This document shows, piece by piece, positions 51,051-64,000 of a stretch of 64,000 nt of DNA (position 1 is the first letter of the stretch; the number at the start of each line of letters is the position of its first letter). The stretch comes from Neocallimastix lanati (nom. inval.) (Eukaryota; Neocallimastigomycota; Neocallimastigomycetes; Neocallimastigales; Neocallimastigaceae): the NCBI GenBank assembly GCA_016946835.1, contig JACVTC010000117.1, positions 407,501 to 471,500 on the forward strand, in the 5' to 3' direction. The position numbers and the translations under genes were made by a program. The notes below the pieces were generated by a model, which saw nothing but the letters and a program-made list of their open reading frames with translations, had not been told where the DNA came from and did not search any database.

Positions 51051-51746
51051 TTTTAAATATATTTTATTAAAATATTTTATTTATTTTCTGATAATATTTA
51101 TAATTTTTATTTTATACTTTATATTTGTTTTAAAAATTCTTATATTATTATATTTAATTATTTAATTATTTAATTATTTAATTATTTAATTATTAATTAT
51201 TACTTTAATAATTAAAAATAAAATAAAAAAAAAAAAAAAAGTAAAATTTTAATATTTATATACAAAATAATTTTTATTACATAAATTTATTTAATTAATG
51301 ATTTATTATTTATGTTAACGGCTATTATTTTTATTAAACATTTCTAAAAATAAAATATAAATAAAAAGTATCTTACATCAAATATAAATAAATATTGTTT
51401 GAAAATATTTTATTTATATTTTGAATTTTACATCATAATCAAGTAATTCTTAAATTTTACTTTGTTTATTTATTTTAATAACCTATATTTAGAAATTAAA
51501 AATTTTTTGAAGCTAAATATTTTCAAATTTTATTATTGTTTGTTAAAATGTATAGAATACATTATTTACAACATATTTATATTATGATATTTTTTGTTTA
51601 TTTATTTAAATTTTTGTAAACTAAATAAATTATACCAAATAAATTTATTTTTAGATTAATTCTAATTTACATATATTTTAATATAAAATATCAACCTTAA
51701 TTTTATAATAAAATTAAAATTTTTTATAAATAACAAAATTTTAATA

Positions 51747-51860
51747 GGTATTACAATTTTAATTAAAACTTTCGTTTTACTAGTGCAATTTTATCCAGGG
51801 TTATACAAAAGATAAAATTCAAAAGATAAAAATAGATTTTATATGGATTTTTCATATAAA
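51747..51860 (-). repeat. Conserved upstream block, minus orientation
   Basis: Read on the minus strand: TATATGAAAAATCCATATAA, AATCTATTTTTATC, TTTTG, ... CCCTGGATAAAATTGCACTA, GTAAAACGAAAG. See the entry at 52298 for the other copies. Confidence 0.6.
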
Positions 51861-52297
51861 GTACATAATAATAATAATAATAATAACATTTTTAAAATAG
51901 TTATAATAATAGTAATGATAATAATAATAATAATAATTATAATAATAATTATTATATAATAAAATTTTGATATTTAATATGAAATATATAATATAATACA
52001 ATATAAAAATTAAATTATTAAAAAATGAAATAGGGCTTTTTAATAATTTAATTTTTAAAGTTAATTAATGAATAATTTGTTATAGATTACTTATAATGCA
52101 TAATGTATGAAAAATATTATTATAAATTACTCTAATATTTTGAATGTTATTATTATAAATTACTCTATTATTATTAAAGTATTAACATTATTTTAATTAT
52201 TATAATTGTGTTAATACTTTTATTAAAATTATTATAATTATTTTAAAAGTATTATACAATTATTATTATTATAAAATAATTATAAATTATGTATTTT

Positions 52298-52408
52298 ATA
52301 TGAAAAATCCATATAAAATCTATTTTTATCTTTTGTATTTTATCTTTTGTATAACCCTGGATAAAATTGCATTAGTAAAACGAAAGTTTTAATTAAAATT
52401 GTAATACC
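52298..52408 (+). repeat. Conserved upstream block of the array
   Basis: About 110 bp lying 0.6-0.85 kb upstream of each gene start: AATCCATATAAAATC, TTATCTTTTGTATTT repeated once, CCCTGGATAAAATTGC, TAGTAAAACGAAAG, AATTGTAATACC. Copies: 48145-48245 and 51747-51860 (minus), 56028-56139, 59203-59315, 59366-59479 (plus, a tandem pair). Diverged forms occur at 44834-44930 and, again as a tandem pair, at 62541-62610 and 62627-62735. It contains a pairable TTTTATC/GATAAAA. It could be a regulatory element or simply part of the duplicated unit. Confidence 0.55.
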
Positions 52409-53043
52409 TTTTAAAATTTTGTTAATTATAAAAATTTAAATTTTATTATAAAATTACCATTGATTATTTTATAAAAAAAAAATAGAATGTTAATTAGAAT
52501 TAATCTAAAAATGAATTTATTTGGTATAATTTATTTAGTTTACAAAAATTTAAAAATATAAAAAAAAATATCAAAATATAAATATGTTGTAAATAATGTT
52601 TTCTATACATATTAACAAACAATAATAAAATATGTAAAGATTTAGCTTCAAAAAATTTTTAATTTCTAAATATAGGTTATTAAAATAAATAATAAATAAA
52701 CAAAGTAAAATTTAAGAATTACTTGATTATTATATAATATTCCAAATATAAATAAAATATTTTCAAACAATATTTATTTATATTTGATGTAAGATACTTT
52801 TTATTTATATTTTATTTTTAGAAATGTTTAATAAAAACAATAGCCATTAACATAAATAATAAATCATTAATTAAATAAAATTATATAATAAAAATTGTTT
52901 TGTATATAAATATTAAAATTTTACTTTTTTTTTTTTATTTTATTTTTTATTATTAATAAAGTAATAACTAATAATTAAAAATTAAAAAATTAAATATAAT
53001 ATTAAAAGAATTTTAAAACTAATATAAAATACAAAATAAATAA

Positions 53044-53097
<54 letters not shown>

Positions 53098-53142
53098 ATT
53101 ACCATTAAATAAATAAAATATTTTAATAAAATATATTTAAAA

Positions 53143-54406
53143 ATGCAAAAAATTAATTTATCCAGTGCATATTTAGAAAAGCAAAATGCTTTCGTCACTT
53201 TAGTTAAGGAGGTTCAATTTTCTTTAAATTCAAAAGAATACAAGAAGCAAGGCTATGCTTTAAATGAATTCGTTAAAATGAAATGGAATATTTCACAGTA
53301 AATATCATTTATTAATATTATATTTATATTTAATATTTATATATATAGTATTTAATTTATAAATATTTAATTTAATACTAATTTATTTAAACAATTTATT
53401 TAATATATTAATTTCTGTTACAATAATTCATATATTTTTATTTTCAATTTATAATATTCATAGAGCTCGTAAGTATTATTAGAATTATATATAATTATTA
53501 ATATTTTTTAAAAAATAAATTTTAATTGAATATTGAAAAAAATATTAATAAATAAATATTTTTTTTTATTTATTATATCAATTTATTTTTATTTTACTAT
53601 AAATAGAGGCTTATCGTTACTTAATTTGTGCTAAGGTATTAGATCAATTAGAAGAATTTGAAATTAAACCTTCATATGAACGTTTATGTAGATCTTTATA
53701 TAATAATGCTAAAACTTCATCTCAAATGAAACTTTTATGGTCTACTGTTCTTATTAAGGCAGGTGGTCGCCCAGATTTCATAAATAGTACTCATATTTCT
53801 AAAATTTGGAAAGAACTCTCTCAAAATAAACAATATGATGATATTTGTCATTTTGAAGATAATATTATGAATAAAGTAGAAAAATCTTTAAATAAAATTT
53901 CTAAAGAAAAGAAACATAAACAATTAAATTTAAATAAATCAAATTATTTAAATTCTTTAAATTCTTTAAATCATTCGAATTCATTAAATTCATTAAATTC
54001 ATTAAGTTCTTTAAATTCATTAAATTCACAAATTTCAAATATTCCTTCTCCAACTTTATCTGAATCATCAAATTTAACATCAAATTTAACATCAAATTTA
54101 ACATCAAATGAAACTTTAAGAAATGAAAGTTCATTAACACCAATTAGTAACTATTCTTCAATTTCAAATGATGACGATTTTCAAACAAGTTCTATTTCTC
54201 AAATTGAACCAATAAATTCATCATCTATTCCAATTTTTTCAACTATTTCATCACTTCCTTCTAATCCATCTATTTCATGTATGCCATCAATTCCATTTAC
54301 CGAACCTCTTTACTATTTAACAAGTTCTACTGAATTAATGAATGAATATGAACAACCTTTAATTTATATTCAAGAACCATCTCAACAAATCATTTATTAT
54401 TATTAA
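53143..54406 (+). CDS. HTH-domain protein, array copy 3, 319 aa, three exons
   Basis: Exons 53143-53297, 53464-53468 (AGCTC) and 53607-54406; total 960 nt, in frame. This is the longest copy. The Ser/Asn/Leu tail has extra LNS units (SLNSLSSLNSLN) and three TSNL units. The N-terminus MQKINLSSAYLEK equals that of copy 1, whereas copies 4 and 5 begin MEKNNLPSAYLEK. Exon 3 starts AG rather than AA, which still yields Gln across the splice. Nearest to copy 1 at the N-terminus. Divergently oriented to copy 2 across the array centre. Confidence 0.75.
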
Positions 54407-55087
54407 TGAAATAATCTTATTAAACAATATTTAAACATTAATATTATATTTATCTATCTCCTTATTTATTTATTTTAGATATAAAAGTAGTTAGAATTAT
54501 AATTTATTTAGAAATATCATTTATTAATACATTATTATAATTTGCTAATTTTTTAAAATAATATTGAATAATTAATAATTTAGTTAAATTTATATATATA
54601 TATATGTATATTTTTTGTTTTTATGAATTCTTTAAATTTAAAATACCCTTTTAAATTCATCAGAAAAGAATTATTTTATAAATTTTTTTTTAAACTATAG
54701 AATTTTTAGAAGAAATAGAATAGAAAAATAGAAATAATTTTATTGAATTTAAAATTTTAATTTAATAATCAGTAATTATAATAAAATTCATCAATGTATA
54801 ATTAATGTTATATATTATTTATTTATAAATAAAAATTTTGATATTTAATATGAAATATACTAATAAAAATTATTAAATAATAACAAAATATAATATAAAA
54901 ATAAATGAAAATAATTAAAAATAAAAAATAATAATATAAAAAAATGAAATATTATGTGTATTAATAATTTTATTTTTAAATTTTATAGTAAGAGTGTAAT
55001 ACATAAGAAGGTAAATGAGGTAAAAATAAAATAAAAATGAAAATAAAAAATAAAAATAAATAAATAAAATAAAATAAAAATAAATAA

Positions 55088-55126
<39 letters not shown>

Positions 55127-55408
55127 GATTTTTCTATTTTTATAAATTCTTTAAAATAATTAATAATAAAACTATATAAAATTATTATTGTAAATTATTT
55201 TAGATATATAAAATATATAAAATTATTATTATTAGCTATATAGTTTTATCTAGCGGGAAGATATAATATAATCGGATCCTATTTTTTTGATATAGAAATA
55301 TTTATAATTATCATTTATTGTCTAAATATTATAATTTATTAATCTTTATAAGAATTTATCATTTATTTTCTAAAAATTAAAATTTATTAATTGTATAATA
55401 ATAATAAC

Positions 55409-55495
<87 letters not shown>

Positions 55496-55518
55496 TAACA
55501 ACAATAATAATAATAATA

Positions 55519-55597
<79 letters not shown>

Positions 55598-56797
55598 TCA
55601 TTTTATTATAATAATTTTTTTTTAAATTTATATATAAATATATTTAATCTTTTATATTAGTTATTTATATTTTAAAATTTTGATATTTAATATTAAATAT
55701 ACTAATATTTATAATATAATAAAAAATTAATAAAAATAATAAATAAAAAAATATTGATTATATTAAAAAATGAAATAGTACTTTCAAATAATTAAATTTT
55801 TAAAGTTAATGAATAATTTATTATAGATTACATAAAATGTATGAATATTATTATTCTGAAATACTCTGTTATTTTAAAAGTATTAATATTATTTTAATAA
55901 TATTAATGTAATACTTTTATTAAAATAATCATTATTATTATAATTATTTTAAAAGTATTATACTTTTATTATTATTAATATTATTATTATTATTATTATA
56001 ATTATTATAATTATAAATTATTTAGTTTATATGAAAAATCCATATAAAATCTATTTTTATCTTTTGTATTTTATCTTTAGTATAACCCTGGATAAAATTG
56101 CACTAGTAAAACGAAAGTTTTAATTAAAATTGTAATACCTTTTAAAATTTTGTTATTTATAAAAAATTTTAATTTTATTATAAAATTAAGGTTGATATTT
56201 TATATTAAAATATATGTTAATTAGAATTAATCTAAAAATAAATTTATTTAGTTTACAAGAATTTAAATAAATAAACAAAAAATATCATAATATAAATATG
56301 TTGTAAATAATGTTTTCTATACATTTTAACAAACAATAATAAAATATGAAAATATTTAGCTTCAAAAAATTTTTTAATTTCTAAATATAGCTTATTAAAA
56401 TAAATAAACATAGTTAAATTTAAGAATTACTTGATTATGATATAAAATTCAAAATATAAATAAAATATTTTCAAACAATATTTATTTATATTTGATGTAA
56501 GATACTTTTTATTTATATTTTATTTTTAGAAATGTTTAATAAAAACAATAGCCGTTAGCATAAATAATAAATCATTAATTAAATAAAATTATATAATAAA
56601 AATTGCTTTGTATATAAATATTAAAATTTTACTTTTTTTTTTTTATTTTAGTTTTTATTATTAATAAAGTAATAACTAATAATTAAAAATTAAAAAATTA
56701 AATATAATATTAAAAGAATTTTAAAACTAATATAAAATACAAAATAAAAAAAATTATCATAAAATAAATAAAATATTTTAATAAAATATATTTAAAA
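54407..56797. repeat. Inter-copy segment between array copies 3 and 4
   Basis: Repeats the content of other inter-copy segments in plus orientation: a 3' block with AAATACCCTTTTAAATTCAT (54645), GAAGGTAAATGAGG (55007), poly-A (55093-55124), a CTATATAGTTTTATCTAGCG block (55234), an AAT array (55399-55597) and the upstream block at 56028-56139. No extra gene. Confidence 0.6.
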
Positions 56798-58025
56798 ATG
56801 GAAAAAAATAATTTACCTAGTGCATATTTAGAAAAGCAAAATGCTTTTGTCACTTTAGTTAAGGAGGTTCAATTTTCTTTAAATTCTAAAGAATACAAGA
56901 ATCAAGGTTATGCTTTAAATGAATTCGTTAAAATGAAATGGAATATTTCACAGTAAATATCATTTATTAATATTATATTTATATTTAATATTTATATAGT
57001 ATTTTATTAATATAATTTATTTTAATACTAATTTATTTAAACATTTATTTAATTTTTTAATTTTTATTATAATAATTCAAATATTTTTTTTCAATTTATT
57101 ATATTTGTAGAGCTCGTAAGTATTAATAGAATTATATATAATTATTAATATATTTTTAAAAAATAAATTTTAATTGAATATTGAAAAAATATTAATAAAT
57201 AAATATTTTTTTTTTTATTTATTTTACCAATTTATTTTTATTTTAATATTAATAGAAGCTTATCGTTACTTAATTTGTGCTAAGGTATTAGATCAATTAA
57301 AAGAATTTGAAATTAAACCTTCATATGAACGTTTATGTAGATCTTTATATAATAATGCTAAAACTTCATCTCAAATGAAACTTTTATGGTCTACTGTTCT
57401 TATTAAGGCAGGTGGTCGTCCAGATTTCATAAATAGCACTCATATTTCTAAAATTTGGAAAGAACTCTCTCAAAATAAACAATATGATGATATTTGTCAC
57501 TTTGAAGATAATATTATGAATAAAGTAGAAAAATCTTTAAATAAAATTTCTAAAGAAAAGAAACATAAACAATTAAATTTAAATAAATCAAATTCTTTAA
57601 ATTCTTTAAATTCTTTAAATCATTCGAATTCATTAAATTCATTAAATTCATTAAATTCGCAAATTTCAAATATTTCTTCTCCAACTTTATCTGAATCATC
57701 AAATTTAACATCAAATTTAACATCAAATGAAACTTTAAGAAATGAAAGTTCATTAACACCAATTAGTAACTATTCTTCAATTTCAAATGATGACGATTTT
57801 CAAACAAATTCTATTTTTCAAATAGAACCAATGGATTCATCATCTATTCCAATCTTTTCAACTATTTCATCACTTCCTTCTAATCCATCTATTTCATGTA
57901 TTCCATCAGTTCCATTTACCGAACCTCTTTACTATTTAACAAGTTCTAATGAATTAATGAGTAAATATGAACAACCTTTAATATATATTCAAGAACCATC
58001 TCAACAAATCATTTATTATTATTAA
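56798..58025 (+). CDS. HTH-domain protein, array copy 4, 309 aa, three exons
   Basis: Exons 56798-56952, 57111-57115 (AGCTC) and 57256-58025; total 930 nt, in frame. N-terminus MEKNNLPSAYLEKQNAFVT. One HTH-proximal difference from the others is YKNQGYALNEF instead of YKKQGYALNEF. The intron before the microexon ends TTTGTAG, where the others end TCATAG. An open frame also extends 5' of exon 3 through the intron (from about 57174), but it lacks the conserved exon 1 and is an accidental extension. Tail as in copy 5. Confidence 0.75.
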
Positions 58026-58199
58026 TGAAATAATCTTATTAAACAATAATTAAACATTAATACTTTATTTATCTATCTATCTATTTATTTATTTTAGATA
58101 TAAAAGTAGTTAGAATTATAATTTATTTAGAAATATCATTTATTAATAAATTATTAAATTTTTGAAATAATATAGATTAATTAATAATTTGGTTAAATA

Positions 58200-58230
<31 letters not shown>

Positions 58231-58689
58231 TTTTATAATTCTTTAAATTTAAAATACCCTTTTAAATTCATCAGAAAAGAATTATTTTATAAATTTTTTT
58301 TTAAACTATAGAATTTTTAGAAGAAATAGAATAGAAATAATTTTATTGAATTTAAAATTTTAATTTAATAATCAGTAATTATAATAAAATTCATCAATGA
58401 ATAATTAATGTTATATATTATTTATTTATAAATAAAAATTTTGATATTTAATATGAAATATACTAATAAAAATTATTAAATAATAACAAAATATAATATA
58501 AAAATAAATGAAAATAATTAAAAATAAAAAATAATAATATAAAAAAATGAAATATTATGTGTATTAATAATTTTATTTTTAAATTTTATAGTAAGAGTGT
58601 AATACATAAGAAGGTAAATGAGGTAAAAATAAAATTAAAATAAAAATAAAAAATAAAAATAAATAAATAAAATAAAATAAATAAAAAAA

Positions 58690-58728
<39 letters not shown>

Positions 58729-59315
58729 GATTTTTCTATTTTTAAAATTCTTTAAAAAAAATTAATAATTTATTACATATAATTATATAAAGTTATTATT
58801 GTAAATTATTTAGATATATAAAATATATAAAATTATTATTATTAGCTACATAGTTTTATCTAGCGGGAAGATATATTATAATCGAATCCTATTTTTTGAT
58901 ATAGAAATATTTATAATTATCATTAATAATAATAATAATAATAATAATTATAATAATAATAATAATAATAATAATACCATTTTATTATAATAATATTAAT
59001 ACTTTCATTAAAATAATTAAAATTATTATAATTATTTTAATAAAAGTATTACATTATTATTATTAAAATAATTATTTTAAAAGTATTATACTTTTATTAT
59101 TATTAATATTATTATTATTATTATTATTATAATTATTATAATTATAATTATAAACTAAATAATTTATAATTATAATAATTATAATAATAATAATTATTTA
59201 GTTTATATGAAAGATCCATATAAAATCTATTTTTATCCTTTGTATTTTATCTTTTGTATAACCTTGGATAAAATTGCACTAGTAAAACGAAAGCTTTAAA
59301 TAAAATTGTAATACC

Positions 59316-59349
<34 letters not shown>

Positions 59350-60135
59350 ATTATAAATTAATTAGTTTATATGAAAAATCCATATAAAATCTATTTTTAT
59401 CTTTTGAATTTTATCTTTTGTATAACTCTGGATAAAATGGCACTAGTAAAACGAAAGTTTTAATTAAAATTGTATTACCTTTTAAAATTTTGTTATTTAT
59501 AAAAAATTTTAATTTTATTATAAAATTAAGGTTGATATTTTATATTAAAATATATGTTAATTAGAATTAATCTAAAAATAAATTTATTTGGTATAATTTA
59601 TTTAATTTACAAAAATTTAAAAATATAAACAAAAAATATCATAATATAAGTATGTTGTAAATAATGTATTCTATATATAATATGAAAATATTTAGCTTCA
59701 AAAAATTTTTTAATTTCTAAATATAGCTTATTAAAATAAATAAACATAGTTAAATTTAATAATTACTTGATTATAATATAAAATTCCAAATATAAATAAA
59801 ATATTTTCAAACAATATTTATTTATATTTGATGTAAGATACTTTTTATTTATATTTTATTTTTAGAAATGTTTAATAAAAATAATAGCCGTTAACATAAG
59901 TAATAAATCATTAATTAAATAAAATTATATAATAAAAATTGTTTTGTATATAAATATTAAAATTTTACTTTTTTTTTTTTTTATTTTATTTTTTATTATT
60001 AATAAAGTAATAACTAATAATTAAAAATTAAAAAATTAAATATAATATTAAAAGAATTTTAAAACTAATATAAAATAAAAAATAAAAAAAATTATCATAA
60101 AATAAATAAAATATTTTAATAAAATATATTTAAAA
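58026..60135. repeat. Inter-copy segment between array copies 4 and 5
   Basis: Same content as 54407-56797, shortened at the AAT array. The upstream block is duplicated in tandem (59203-59315 and 59366-59479). No extra gene. Confidence 0.6.
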
Positions 60136-61381
60136 ATGGAAAAAAATAATTTACCTAGTGCATATTTAGAAAAGCAAAATGCTTTTGTCACTTTAGTTAA
60201 AGAGGTTCAATTTTCTTTAAATTCTAAAGAATACAAGAAGCAAGGTTATGCTTTAAATGAATTCGTTAAAATGAAATGGAATATTTCACAGTAAATATCA
60301 TTTATTAATATTATATTTATATTTAATATTTATATATATATGGTACTAATTAATATTTATTTTAATACTAATTAATTTAAATAATTTATTTAATATTTTA
60401 ATTTTTATTATAATAATTCAAATATTTTTTTTTTAATTTATAATATTCATAGAGCTCGTAAGTATTAATAGAATTATATATTATTATTAATATATTTTTA
60501 AAAAATAAATTTTAATTGAATATTGAAAAAATATTAATATATAAATATTTTTTTTTTATTTATTTTACCAATTTATTTTTATTTTAATATTAATAGAAGC
60601 TTATCGTTACTTAATTTGTGCTAAGGTATTAGATCAATTAAAAGAATTTGAAATTAAACCTTCATATGAACGTTTATGTAGATCTTTATATAATAATGCT
60701 AAAACTTCATCTCAAATGAAACTTTTATGGTCTACTGTTCTTATTAAGGCAGGTGGTCGTCCAGATTTCATAAATAGTACTCATATTTCTAAAATTTGGA
60801 AAGAACTCTCTCAGAATAAACAATATGATGATATTTGTCACTTTGAAGATAATATTATGAATAAAGTAGAAAAATCTTTAAATAAAATTTCTAAAGAAAA
60901 GAAACATAAACAATTAAATTTAAATAAATCAAATTCTTTAAATTCTTTAAATTCTTTAAATCATTCTAATTCATTAAATTCATTAAATTCATTAAATTCG
61001 CAAATTTCAAATATTTCTTCTTCAAATATTCCTTCTCCAACTTTATCTGAATCATCAAATTTAACATCAAATTTAACATCAAATGAAACTTTAAGAAATG
61101 AAAGTTCATTAACACCAATTAGTAACTATTCTTCAATTTCAAATGATGACGATTTTCAAATAAATTCTATTTCTCAAATTGAACCAATGGATTCATCATC
61201 TATTCCAATTTTTTCAACTATTTCATCACTTGCTTCTAATCCATCTATTTCATGTATTCCATCAATTCCATCTACTGAACATCTATATTATTTAACAAGT
61301 ACTAATGAATTAATGAATAAATATGAACAACCTTTAATTTATATTCAAGAACCATCTCAACAAATCATTTATTATTATTAA
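60136..61381 (+). CDS. HTH-domain protein, array copy 5, 314 aa, three exons
   Basis: Exons 60136-60290, 60453-60457 (AGCTC) and 60597-61381; total 945 nt, in frame. Very close to copy 4 (MEKNNLPSAYLEK start), with an extra SSNIP unit in the tail (ISSSNIPSPTL). The conserved STEPLYYL near the C-terminus is STEHLYYL, and SLPSNPS is SLASNPS. Outermost copy on the right side of the inverted array. Confidence 0.75.
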
Positions 61382-62525
<1,144 letters not shown>

Positions 62526-62739
62526 GTATTATAAAAATTATACATTTTATATAAAAATCCATATAAAATCTATTTTTATCTTTTGTACAATACTGGATAA
62601 AAAATTATTTGTTAAAATAAATTATACATTTTATATAAAAATCCATATAAAATCTATTTTTATCTTTCGTACTATGCTGTATAAAAAATTATTTGTTAAA
62701 ACTAAAGTTCTAATTAAAATCAATAATACATATAATAAT

Positions 62740-63275
62740 AAAGTATTCTTACTTTTATTAAAAGAGTTATAAAAATTAAATTTATTTATTCTTATTATAA
62801 GAGTTATAAAAATTAAATTTATTCTTATTATAAGAGTTAAAAAAATAAAAATTAAATTTATTCTTATTATAAGAGTTAAAAAAATCAAATTTATTTATAC
62901 TTATTAAAAGAGTTAAAAAAATCAAATTTATTTATACTTATTAAAAGAGTTAAAATTTTATTTATTCTTTTCAAATTTATTTATACTTATTAAAAAAAAG
63001 AGTTAAAATTTTATTTATTCTTTTCAAATTTATTTATACTTATTAAAAGAGTTAAAATTTTATTTATTCTTTTCAAATTTATTTATACTTATTAAAAAAA
63101 AGAGTTAAAATTTTATTTATTCTTTTCAAATTTATTTATACTTATTAAAAGAGTTAAAATTTTATTTATTCTTTTCAAATTTATTTATACTTATTAAAAA
63201 AAAGAGTTAAAATTTTATTTATTCTTTTCAAATTTATTTATACTTATTAAAAGAGTTAAAATTTTATTTATTCTT
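62740..63275. repeat. Minisatellite with 53/49 bp higher-order pattern
   Basis: Unit: TTCAAATTTATTTATACTTA, TTAAAA(AAAA)GAGTTAAAAT, TTTATTTATTC. Units alternate between A8 and A4 forms, giving spacings 53, 49, 53, 49, 53 from 62971 to 63228, i.e. a 102 bp higher-order repeat. The left part (62740-62950) holds more degenerate units. Confidence 0.8.
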
Positions 63276-63286
63276 TACTAGTCTTT

Positions 63287-63324
63287 AAAAAGCCTATAAA
63301 AAGATAATATATTATAGGCTTTTT
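63287..63324. repeat. 13 bp perfect hairpin
   Basis: AAAAAGCCTATAA (63287-63299) and TTATAGGCTTTTT (63312-63324) with a 12 bp loop. Ends in a T run, so it could resemble a terminator-like or foldback structure. It lies between two repeat arrays. Confidence 0.6.
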
Positions 63325-63431
63325 AGAGTTTTATCTTTTTATAGTTTTATCTAACATGAAGAGAGCTTACTATTAAACTTATAATAATATATATAGTCTA
63401 ATGAAATAGAAATAGATAATAATATATATAG

Positions 63432-63987
63432 TATAATGAAATAGAAATAGTTAGAATTATTATCATTATAATTATTATTATTATAAAATTAATAAATTTT
63501 AATATTTAGTAAATAAATGATTATATATATAATGTTATAAATTTTAAAACTAATTAATTATTAGGTAAATGAGCTGTAAAAAAAGAAAAATAAACAAATA
63601 AATAATTTATATATATTTATAGTATAATGAAATCGAAATAGTTAGAGTTATTATCATTATAATTATTATTATTATAAAATTAATAAATTTTAATATTTAG
63701 TAAATAAATGATTATATATATAATGTTATAAATTTTAAAACTAATTAATTATTAGGTAAATGAGCTGTAAAAAAAGAAAAATAAACAAATAAATAATTTA
63801 TATATATTTATAGTATAATGAAATCGAAATAGTTAGAGTTATTATCATTATAATTATTATTATTATAAAATTAATAAATTTTAATATTTAGTAAATAAAT
63901 GATTATATATATAATGTTATAAATTTTAAAACTAATTAATTATTAGGTAAATGAGCTGTAAAAAAAGAAAAATAAACAAATAAATAA
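63432..63987. repeat. 191 bp tandem repeat, about 2.9 copies, at the window edge
   Basis: Units begin at 63432, 63623 and 63814 with TATAATGAAAT.GAAATAGTT and contain AGGTAAATGAGCTGTAAAAA. Copies 2 and 3 are nearly identical; copy 1 differs at a few bases (AATAGAAATAG for AATCGAAATAG). The third copy diverges at about 63988. Confidence 0.85.
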
Positions 63988-64000
63988 AATCAATAAGAAT

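Larger units (their letters stand above)
51051..53142. repeat. Head-to-head centre of the inverted array
   Basis: 2.1 kb between the start codons of copies 2 and 3. The two halves are inverted copies of each other up to about 51860 and from about 52298. The unmatched centre (about 51860-52298) is AAT/TTA-rich with a short TATTAAAT..ATATAATA segment. Contains poly-A of 50 bases (53047-53096) just upstream of copy 3. Divergent transcription from this region is implied. Confidence 0.65.

Noticed and set aside
57174-57255. Extended start of array copy 4 within the intron
   Set aside because: The open intron frame is not conserved in the other copies, and exon 1 plus the microexon explain the gene better.

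Overview
The window looks like nuclear DNA of a dictyostelid social amoeba, probably a group 4 Dictyostelium. Intergenic DNA is almost pure A+T and full of homopolymer tracts, AAT/ATT and TTTA arrays. Proteins carry long Asn runs, introns are short and AT-rich with GT..AG ends, and the LTR elements are chromodomain Ty3/gypsy elements of the Skipper type. I cannot name the species.

Left part (1-14.8 kb): two related ankyrin-type genes (585-3869 minus, 1094 aa; 13217-14755 plus, 512 aa) flank a zone of decayed mobile DNA. This zone holds a 1.2 kb element with inverted ends (7331-8535) that carries a strikingly GC-rich, tRNA-like module, a degenerate three-copy repeat, and a tandem duplication of about 0.93 kb (9.7-11.56 kb).

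Middle (18.8-43.3 kb): two paralogous Asn-rich single-pass membrane protein genes (18797-19882 and 42211-43302) flank a three-level nest. A Mutator-like DNA transposon relic (21886-38621, long terminal inverted repeats, a 9 bp target duplication and a FLYWCH-type zinc-finger reading frame) was entered by Ty3/gypsy element A (23232-36880, target duplication CTCAC). Element A was in turn entered by a second Ty3/gypsy element B (25194-31980, target duplication CAACC). A second, related GC-rich tRNA-like module lies in the Mutator-like relic at 37.3-37.8 kb.

Right part (44.8-64 kb): five copies of one three-exon gene, two on the minus strand and three on the plus strand, sit in repeat units of about 3.3-3.7 kb arranged around an inversion centre near 52.1 kb. 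All copies have a 5-nucleotide middle exon that is needed to keep the frame, and it falls inside a predicted helix-turn-helix. Four copies are open (309-319 aa); one carries a nonsense codon. The window ends in a 53/49 bp higher-order minisatellite and a 191 bp tandem repeat.

The most unusual items are the microexon-dependent HTH gene array, the tRNA-like GC-rich modules tied to transposon ends, and the triple nest with exact target duplications. No translation-independent RNA gene could be called with confidence, and no CRISPR or bacterial-type operon is present.
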